Shown: positions 1 through 3,456 of the stretch, one piece after another
Layout of the letters: each line of letters opens with the position of its first letter
Position numbering within the stretch: position 1 is the first letter of the stretch
Assembly (NCBI GenBank): GCA_009777685.1
Contig: WRLJ01000147.1
Coordinates: 1 to 5,048 of the forward strand
Source: Oscillospiraceae bacterium
GTDB lineage: Bacteria; Bacillota; Clostridia; Oscillospirales; UBA929
Direction: 5' to 3'
DNA length: 5,048 nucleotides
The notes under the pieces: generated by a model
What the model saw: the letters and a program-made list of their open reading frames with translations, nothing else
Told to the model about the DNA's origin: nothing
The model's database searches: none
Translations under genes and position numbers: made by a program

Positions 1-212
1 CTATCATTCCAAGCCGTATCAGCAACCGTATTCAGAGGCAGATCGACGAAGCTGAATACAAAGAGCGCCATTTGGTGGAAAACCTGTTTCAGAAACTGAA
101 AAACAAACGCCGCTTTGCCACTCGCTATGATAAGTCTGACGCCCTCTTCTTTGCTGTCGTTTTACTTTCCGCTGCTCTCATTTGGTTAGTTTGACGGTTT
201 GAAGAAAGCCTC
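1..212 (+). mobile_element. Right end of an IS5-family insertion sequence
   Basis: The window opens inside an insertion sequence. What is left is the transposase C-terminus (stop at 192-194) and a short tail. The outer boundary is inferred, not read from a known terminal repeat. The sequence just outside (from 213) matches, on the opposite strand, a repeat found again at 1786-1808, and the match stops at a TA dinucleotide (213-214). IS5-family elements of the IS427 type commonly duplicate TA or TNA, so an IS end at 212 with TA as target fits. The end, read inward on the minus strand, would begin GAGGCTTTCTTCAAACCG. The left end lies outside the window. The element is about 47% GC over its first 180 bases, clearly lower than the genes downstream. 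Confidence 0.72.
3..194 (+). CDS. IS5-family DDE transposase, C-terminal fragment (cut by window start)
   Basis: This is the last 63 residues of a transposase that cuts and rejoins IS ends through an RNase H-fold DDE active site. The fragment carries the IS4/IS5 superfamily signature Y-(2)-R-(3)-E-(6)-K, at fragment residues Y19, R22, E26 and K33. E26 (codon 78-80) is the predicted third catalytic acid. The flanking residues, with ERHLVENLFQKLK followed by RRFATRYDKS, are typical of the IS5/IS427 group. A hydrophobic C-terminal helix ends in IWLV. The frame is intact to the TGA, so this part shows no decay. Whether the whole gene is active, or is split into two frames by programmed frameshifting as in many IS427-type elements, cannot be seen. 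Its lower GC than its neighbours fits a mobile gene. Confidence 0.9.
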   Translation: MIPSRISNRIQRQIDEAEYKERHLVENLFQKLKNKRRFATRYDKSDALFFAVVLLSAALIWLV

Positions 213-256
213 TACGGGGTTTTGCGCCCCGCCCTAGACATACGTCATGTTAGGGC
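212..256 (-). repeat. Fragment of the GTAGGG-family intergenic repeat next to the IS end
   Basis: Positions 212-234, read on the minus strand, match 1786-1808 on the plus strand at 22 of 23 bases, including an identical 18-base core GGGCGGGGCGCAAAACCC. The segment folds into a short hairpin (CGGGG 215-219 with CCCCG 227-231). A second hairpin follows, with GCCCTA (231-236) pairing with TAGGGC (251-256), and ACAT (238-241) pairing with ATGT (247-250) across one bulged G. The homology breaks at the TA at 213-214, where the insertion sequence appears to begin. The segment therefore reads as the part of a repeat left on the right side of an IS insertion. Confidence 0.65.
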
Positions 257-425
257 AGTTCCCTGTGAAGACAGCAAAGAAAGTGCAAGGGTATGGCCGG
301 GAAAAACAAAGAAGACAAAAAGAGAGAAACCTAGAAACCGAGGCCAGGACAGCCCGGAAAAGACCCTTACGGTGAAAGGCTGTGCCTTCCCGCAAGCAAA
401 ACCCCCGTATTACCCGCGAGAGGGC

Positions 426-479
426 CTGGGGGACTGCCAAGTCCCCCAGTGGGGGGCTCCGGGGGAGACCTCCCCCGGA
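426..479. repeat. Two back-to-back GC-rich perfect hairpins
   Basis: The first is a perfect 10-bp inverted repeat: CTGGGGGACT (426-435), loop GCCA, AGTCCCCCAG (440-449). The second begins 8 bases later and is a perfect 9-bp repeat: TCCGGGGGA (458-466), loop GACC, TCCCCCGGA (471-479). Neither is followed by a T-run, so they are not ordinary intrinsic terminators. Their symmetry would work on either strand. They could block read-through from the insertion sequence, or be part of a palindromic repeat family or of a larger RNA fold. Confidence 0.7.
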
Positions 480-554
480 AATGCCTGAAGACTACCCAAA
501 CCCACAGCCGGACGGGCAAACGGTGAAAGCCCGTTCCCCGAAATTTGCAGATAA

Positions 555-586
555 CCCTGTGGGACGCCGAGGTCTGCGTCCCCTAC
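555..586. repeat. Short hairpin resembling the GTAGGG repeat family
   Basis: The left arm CCCTGTGGGACG (555-566) matches CCCTGTAGGGACG at 1801-1813, lacking one A. The arms GGGACGC (561-567) and GCGTCCC (576-582) pair perfectly around an 8-base loop, and the right side continues into CCTAC (582-586), as expected for a family end. It looks like a compact or decayed copy of the repeats between udp and the ATPase operon. Confidence 0.45.
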
Positions 587-627
587 GGTGTGTGCGGTGG
601 GGTAAACGCGGCGCAACGCCCCCCCCT

Positions 628-656
628 TTGACTTTCCCTGTCCAAAACAGTATAAT
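628..656 (+). promoter_or_regulatory. Sigma-A promoter of udp
   Basis: The -35 box TTGACT (628-633) and the perfect -10 box TATAAT (651-656) are separated by 17 bases, the ideal spacing for the housekeeping sigma factor. Transcription should start near 663, giving a leader of roughly 56 bases before the udp start. A run of eight C (619-626) and a small hairpin lie immediately upstream of the -35 box. No clear operator is visible. The leader can form a small GGGG/CCCC hairpin (669-680). Confidence 0.85.
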
Positions 657-718
657 CATATCCAGATCGGGGGGTTCCCCTTTCTGAAAAACCATCCGCG
701 CAAGGGAGGGGTTCCGCG

Positions 719-1468
719 ATGAAGCAATACCACATCGCCCTGGACGAGACGCAAATCGCGCGCTACGTCATTCTGCCCGGTGACCCCGGGCGGTGCGAGG
801 CCATCGCACGGTATCTGGACGGCCCCGCGTTCGTGGCGCGGAACCGCGAGTATACGACATGGGAGGGCTACCTCGGCGGCGAGCGCGTGCTGGTCACGTC
901 GACCGGCATCGGCGGGCCCAGCGCGGCCATCGCGCTGGAGGATCTGGCGGCGCTGGGCGCGGATACCTTCATTCGCGCCGGAACCTGCGGCGGCATCGCG
1001 CTGGAGGTCTGCGGCGGGGACGTGGTGATCGCCTCCGGCGCGGTGCGGCACGAGGGAACCAGCCGCGAGTACGCGCCCCTCGAATACCCCGCCGTGCCCG
1101 GCTTTGCCGTGCTGAACGCGCTGGCGCGGGCCGCCGGGGAGCTGGCGCTGAACCACCACATCGGCGTCGTACACTGCAAGGACAGCTTTTACGGCCAGCA
1201 CAGCCCGGCGCGGATGCCCGTGGCCGACGAGCTTTTGTACAAATGGGAGGCGTGGCGGCGGCTGGGCGTTTTGGCCAGCGAGATGGAGAGCGCCGCGCTG
1301 TTCACGGCCGCCGCCGCGCTGGGCGTGCGCGCCGGCGCGTGCTTCTCCGTCGTCTGGAACAAGGACCGGCGGGCCCAGGGCCTGCCCGACGACGAGCGCC
1401 ACGACCCGGCGGACGCCGTCCGGCTGGCGGTGCGGGCGATGGAGCTGCTGATCGAAAGCGGCGGATGA
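719..1468 (+). CDS. udp: Uridine phosphorylase (nucleoside phosphorylase family)
   Basis: This cytosolic pyrimidine-salvage enzyme reversibly splits uridine with phosphate into uracil and ribose-1-phosphate. At 249 residues it is close to E. coli Udp (253). Motifs in order are H5 (matching Udp His8); GDPGR at 21-25, phosphate loop; R43 in NREYTTW, matching the arginine contributed by the neighbouring subunit; STGIGGPS at 61-68, the family signature; IRAGT at 85-89, phosphate-binding R86 and T89; SFYGQ at 156-160, base pocket; and EME at 188-190, ribose-binding. One oddity is that the loop after Q160 reads HSPARMP, so the arginine of the E. coli Q-x-R uracil clamp (Gln166/Arg168) is not in its usual place. 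The ATG at 719 has a good ribosome site, AAGGGAGGGG (702-711), seven bases upstream, and its own promoter at 628-656. No purine or pyrimidine partner gene is adjacent, so it is probably monocistronic. A related nucleoside substrate remains possible. Confidence 0.92.
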   Translation: MKQYHIALDETQIARYVILPGDPGRCEAIARYLDGPAFVARNREYTTWEGYLGGERVLVTSTGIGGPSAAIALEDLAALGADTFIRAGTCGGIALEVCGGDVVIASGAVRHEGTSREYAPLEYPAVPGFAVLNALARAAGELALNHHIGVVHCKDSFYGQHSPARMPVADELLYKWEAWRRLGVLASEMESAALFTAAAALGVRAGACFSVVWNKDRRAQGLPDDERHDPADAVRLAVRAMELLIESGG

Positions 1469-1488
1469 GCCGTTGCGCCTGTTTTTTT
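1457..1488 (+). terminator. Possible weak terminator of udp
   Basis: A 6-bp stem (1457-1462 with 1469-1474, one G-T pair, loop GGATGA) overlaps the udp stop codon. Seven T follow at 1482-1488. The seven-base gap between stem and T-run is longer than usual, so the assignment is tentative. It is the only T-run right after udp. Confidence 0.35.
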
Positions 1489-1538
1489 CGCAGGGCAATC
1501 TAATTTCCGGCAAAAGGTACAAACGCATGGACAGGGAT

Positions 1539-1782
1539 GTAGGGCGCGACGCCCCCGGCGCGCCGTGTTCCCCAAACGCGTAGCCCGCCCTAAAATCCTC
1601 CGTCACGCCTTGCGGCGTGCCACCTCCTTTACGAAAGGAGGCTTGCGCGTCCTTTCAGGCTCCTTTCCTAAAGGAGCTGTCGGCGAAGCCGACTGAGGAT
1701 TGACAAAGTTCCCGCACCGCCCGTATTTCCCCAGCCGCGCACAATGGGCGAACCCCGGCGCGATGTGGGCATCGCGCCCTAC
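1539..1782. repeat. Inverted-repeat element A (GTAGGG family), interrupted
   Basis: The ends are a perfect 11-bp inverted repeat: GTAGGGCGCGA (1539-1549) and TCGCGCCCTAC (1772-1782). Each end also folds on itself: GGCGCG/CGCGCC (1543-1548, 1559-1564) on the left, and GGCGCGATG/CATCGCGCC (1757-1765, 1770-1778) on the right. The element has the same plan as element B (1803-1907) and shares the inner octamer GTGTTCCC (1565-1572 and 1854-1861). A different palindromic element (1594-1701) sits inside it. Without that insert, A would be about 136 bp. There is no coding content, and its origin as a non-autonomous mobile element is an inference. Confidence 0.7.
1594..1701. repeat. 108-bp MITE-like palindromic element nested in element A
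   Basis: The termini AATCCTCCGTC (1594-1604) and GACTGAGGATT (1691-1701) are inverted repeats with 10 of 11 bases matching. Inside are four perfect hairpins in mirror order: CACGCC/GGCGTG (1604-1619), CCTCCTTT/AAAGGAGG (1623-1641), GCTCCTTT/AAAGGAGC (1659-1677) and GTCGGC/GCCGAC (1679-1693). The two halves are imperfect reverse complements of each other. From memory, elements of this layout are common between genes of Oscillospirales. No transposase is present, so any movement would need one supplied in trans. No clear target-site duplication is visible. Confidence 0.8.
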
Positions 1783-1785
1783 GCG

Positions 1786-1808
1786 GGGCGGGGCGCAAAA
1801 CCCTGTAG
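1786..1808 (+). repeat. Linker repeat also found at the IS junction
   Basis: This GC-rich linker between elements A and B contains GGGCGGGGCGCAAAACCC, and runs into GTAG at the start of element B. The same sequence occurs on the minus strand at 212-234 with a single difference. Its recurrence next to the insertion sequence shows that the linker belongs to the repeat unit and is not unique intergenic DNA. Confidence 0.7.
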
Positions 1809-1907
1809 GGACGACCGCCCCCGGTCGTCCGAAAACAGGCGGAAATCACGCGGGTGTTCCCGATTTTACGCGCACCGGCGGACGGTCGGGGGCGACCGTC
1901 CCTACAG
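1803..1907. repeat. Inverted-repeat element B (GTAGGG family), apparently intact
   Basis: This is a 105-bp element bounded by a perfect 11-bp inverted repeat, CTGTAGGGACG (1803-1813) and CGTCCCTACAG (1897-1907). Each end is itself a perfect 9-bp hairpin. On the left GGACGACCG pairs with CGGTCGTCC (1809-1830) around a CCCC loop. On the right GGACGGTCG pairs with CGACCGTCC (1880-1901... start 1880, end 1901 region) around a GGGG loop. The two loops are complementary, so the ends could also pair with each other. The 1831-1879 core shows no coding sense. The element ends about 75 bp upstream of the ATPase operon's probable -10 box. Confidence 0.75.
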
Positions 1908-1943
1908 AGGGTGTGCAATAGGACGGAAAATAGAATGACGTGC

Positions 1944-1989
1944 TTTTTTTCGTTTTTCGCTGGTAATTCGCGGCGCGGGGTGGTATGAT
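1944..1989 (+). promoter_or_regulatory. Probable promoter of the V/A-ATPase operon (extended -10)
   Basis: TATGAT (1984-1989) is preceded by TGG (1981-1983), forming an extended -10 of the TGnTATAAT type. The best-placed -35 candidate, TGGTAA (1961-1966, 17-bp spacing), is poor, as is common for extended -10 promoters. Two T-runs (1944-1950 and 1953-1957) lie just upstream of it and could act as an UP element. Transcription would start near 1996, about 53 bases before the first ATPase gene. Confidence 0.55.
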
Positions 1990-1996
1990 GGAGGGT

Positions 1997-2014
1997 AGGG
2001 CCGGACGCGGCCCT
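1997..2014 (+). promoter_or_regulatory. Leader hairpin at the 5' end of the ATPase mRNA
   Basis: AGGGCC (1997-2002) and GGCCCT (2009-2014) form a perfect 6-bp stem with the loop GGACGC. It would lie at the extreme 5' end of the predicted transcript, about 20 bases before the first ribosome site. Such a hairpin could protect the mRNA from 5' decay. It does not cover the ribosome site, so there is no evidence of a switch. Confidence 0.4.
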
Positions 2015-2034
2015 GATGAACGGGACGGGTATAC

Positions 2035-2042
2035 GGAGGTGG
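2035..2042 (+). promoter_or_regulatory. Ribosome binding site that fixes a TTG start
   Basis: GGAGGTGG is a near-perfect Shine-Dalgarno sequence. It lies about seven to eight bases before TTG at 2049 but downstream of the in-frame ATG at 2016, which has no comparable site. It therefore argues for TTG as the true start of the stalk subunit gene. Confidence 0.8.
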
Positions 2043-2048
2043 ATCCCT

Positions 2049-2366
2049 TTGGAGCATGTCGACCTGATCAACCGCATCATCGAGGCGGAGCAGGAGGCGC
2101 AGCGCATCGCCGGTCAGGCGCGGGACAAGCTCGGCGCGCTGCCGGAGGAATTGAAGGGCGAGACCGACAAGCTCCGCAAGGAGCTCTATAAACGCGCCGA
2201 CCGCCGCATCGACGAGGTGCGCGCGCAGGAACAGGAATGGGCCGCCCGGCGCGTCGCGCAGATGGAAGCCCGTCACGCCGCCGATCTGGCCGCCCTTGAG
2301 CGCTCGTTTGCCGAACACCGGCAGGAATGGGCCGACAGGCTGCTGGATATGGTGACCGGGAGATAA
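2049..2366 (+). CDS. V/A-type ATPase peripheral-stalk subunit (G/H-like coiled coil)
   Basis: This 105-residue, highly charged, almost wholly helical protein begins MEHVDLINRIIEAEQEAQRI. The N-terminal pattern, I-x-x-I-x-x-AE-x-EA followed by A/Q-rich heptads, is typical of the archaeal AhaH/bacterial NtpF group. The rest is rich in Glu, Arg, Ala and Lys with no membrane segment and no cysteine, as expected for a long coiled coil. In the complex such a subunit pairs with subunit E to form the outer stalk that ties the A3B3 head to the membrane subunit I and resists rotation. TTG at 2049 is chosen because of the strong GGAGGTGG ahead of it; starting at the ATG at 2016 would add 11 residues unlike the family. 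Its stop is followed three bases later by subunit C. It appears to be the first operon gene. The family has weak sequence conservation, so the call leans on pattern, size and context. Confidence 0.82.
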   Translation: MEHVDLINRIIEAEQEAQRIAGQARDKLGALPEELKGETDKLRKELYKRADRRIDEVRAQEQEWAARRVAQMEARHAADLAALERSFAEHRQEWADRLLDMVTGR

Positions 2367-2369
2367 GGC

Positions 2370-3440
2370 ATGGACCGTTTGGGCCGATACGGAGCGGTGG
2401 CCGCCAAGGCGCGCTGCCTGTGGGGACTGCGCCTGCGCGCGGAGGATTACCGGCGCATGGCCGCCGCGCGGACGCTGCCGGAGCTGGCCGGGCTTCTGCG
2501 CGCGCATCCGCGCTGGGGCCGCGCGCTGGAGGGCGTGGACTTCTCCGACATCCACCGCTACGCGCTGGAGGAGCTTCTGCGGCGGTACCATCTGGAGGAG
2601 CATCTGCGGCTCTATCCCTACCTAAACCGGGACGACCGGAGGTTTCTGGACGCCCCCGTGCTGGAGACGGAGCTGTCCCAGATTATGCGATACCTGCAAT
2701 TGGCGCGCGCGGGCCGCGCCGCGGAGTATTCCTATACGCCCTCGCCGCATCTGGCGCGCCGCTCGCGCGTCAACTACGCCGCCCTCTCGGAGGCGACCAC
2801 CTACGACGGCCTGATCGGGGCGGTGTCGGAGACGGGCTATGCCGCCGTTCTGCGCCGCCTGAAGCCCCGCGCGGCCTCCGGCGGAGACCCCGGCTCCGCG
2901 GACGCCGGCTTCCCGCCGTTCACGCTGGTGGAGGCCGCGCTGTTTTCCCACCATTTTCACGCGCTGCTGTCGCTCATACGCGCCCGCAAGGACCCCGTCC
3001 TGCGCAAATGGCTGCTGGAAAACGTGGGCCTGGAGGCGGACTTGCAAAATCTCGCGGTGATTTTGCGCGTCAAGCGGTACTATCCGGGCATGGAGGGGCA
3101 GTATTTCGGCTATCTCCTGCCCGTCCGCCGCTATCTGACGCCGGAAACGCTGCGCAGGCTGTGCGCCGCGGAAAGCGCGGACGCCGCCGCCGCGATCCTG
3201 CGCGAGACCCGTTACCGGCCGTATTTTCAGGACCGGGACGTCCAGCCGGAGCGGCTGATGGCCCGCATCCGTTACGAACACAGCCTGCGCGGCATCCGCG
3301 AGCCGTCGCCGTCGGTGGTCACGCCGCTGTCGCTGCTGTATCTGACGCAGATAGAGCTGAGCAACATCGTCCACCTGATCGAATGCGTGCGGTATGATAT
3401 TTCGCCGGAGGAAGCGCTGACCTATGTTGAGGGAATTTGA
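2370..3440 (+). CDS. ntpC: V/A-type ATPase subunit C (AC39/d-type central-axle adaptor)
   Basis: Subunit C (356 residues, within the usual range) is a soluble, all-helical, funnel-shaped protein that links the rotating central shaft (D and F) to the membrane ring of K subunits. Recognisable stretches are the N-terminal YGAVAAKARCLWGLRL region (7-22); the YPYLNRDDRRFLDAPVLETEL helix region (82-102); DLQNLAVILRVKRYY (224-238), the best-conserved family motif; and the C-terminal TPLSLLYLTQIELSNIVHLI region (318-337) ending in a YDISPEE-like segment. There is no signal peptide or membrane helix. A Gly/Ser/Asp/Pro-rich loop (about 168-183) looks like a lineage-specific insertion. The ATG at 2370 is three bases after the stalk gene, and its ribosome site GGGAG (2358-2362) lies inside that gene's end, so translation is probably coupled. 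Subunit I follows after 16 bases. Confidence 0.93.
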   Translation: MDRLGRYGAVAAKARCLWGLRLRAEDYRRMAAARTLPELAGLLRAHPRWGRALEGVDFSDIHRYALEELLRRYHLEEHLRLYPYLNRDDRRFLDAPVLETELSQIMRYLQLARAGRAAEYSYTPSPHLARRSRVNYAALSEATTYDGLIGAVSETGYAAVLRRLKPRAASGGDPGSADAGFPPFTLVEAALFSHHFHALLSLIRARKDPVLRKWLLENVGLEADLQNLAVILRVKRYYPGMEGQYFGYLLPVRRYLTPETLRRLCAAESADAAAAILRETRYRPYFQDRDVQPERLMARIRYEHSLRGIREPSPSVVTPLSLLYLTQIELSNIVHLIECVRYDISPEEALTYVEGI

Positions 3441-3442
3441 CC

Positions 3443-3450
3443 GGAGGTGA
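3443..3450 (+). promoter_or_regulatory. Ribosome binding site that fixes the TTG start of subunit I
   Basis: GGAGGTGA is an almost perfect anti-16S match, located in the short gap after subunit C. It is six bases before TTG at 3457. The next in-frame ATG, at 3472, would be 21 bases away, which is too far. This supports TTG as the start. Confidence 0.82.
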
Positions 3451-3456
3451 ATCGCG

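Larger units (their letters stand above)
257..627. other. Gene-poor stretch with many inverted repeats; possible structured RNA
   Basis: No protein gene is convincing here. Open frames exist, but they are low-complexity, lack a good ribosome site and overlap each other. The stretch is rich in potential stems: CTGT/ACAG (263-266, 271-274), ACAGCC/GGCTGT (349-354, 378-383), two long GC hairpins (426-479), ACGGGC/GCCCGT (512-517, 529-534), GGGACGC/GCGTCCC (561-567, 576-582) and GGCG/CGCC (610-613, 617-620). A purine-rich run lies at about 303-330. The decamer ACGGTGAAAG occurs twice (369-378 and 520-529), each time just at the 3' strand of a 6-bp stem. I could not match it to RNase P RNA, tmRNA, SRP RNA, T-box or a group II intron domain V. 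It may be a structured RNA or simply a pile of degraded repeats. Confidence 0.4.

Noticed and set aside
257..627. Group II intron, RNase P RNA, T-box or CRISPR array
   Set aside because: I saw no domain V-like hairpin, none of the conserved RNase P or T-box motifs, and no evenly spaced direct repeats. The ACGGTGAAAG pair is only two copies, about 151 bases apart.
222..687. Open frames of 88 and 101 codons in the stretch between the IS and udp
   Set aside because: They run through the hairpins and repeats, have biased Pro/Gly/Arg/Lys composition, overlap one another and lack a proper ribosome site. One runs across the udp promoter.
669..718. Riboswitch or attenuator in the udp leader
   Set aside because: The leader is only about 56 bases, with one small GGGG/CCCC hairpin and a possible CGCG pairing around the ribosome site. 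That is too little for a known riboswitch, and no terminator alternative is present.
656..1606. Long minus-strand open frame across udp (316 codons)
   Set aside because: It is antisense to a clearly recognised enzyme. The translation is Arg/Ala/Gly/Gln-rich with no family resemblance, as expected when high-GC coding DNA lacks stops on the opposite strand.
1700..1938. Small plus-strand open frames (73 and 64 codons) between udp and the ATPase operon
   Set aside because: They consist mostly of the inverted-repeat elements, so the translations are by-products of the repeats.
1939..1958. Intrinsic terminator at the T-runs upstream of the ATPase operon
   Set aside because: No stem immediately precedes the T-runs. 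The nearest strong hairpin ends at 1901, over 40 bases away.
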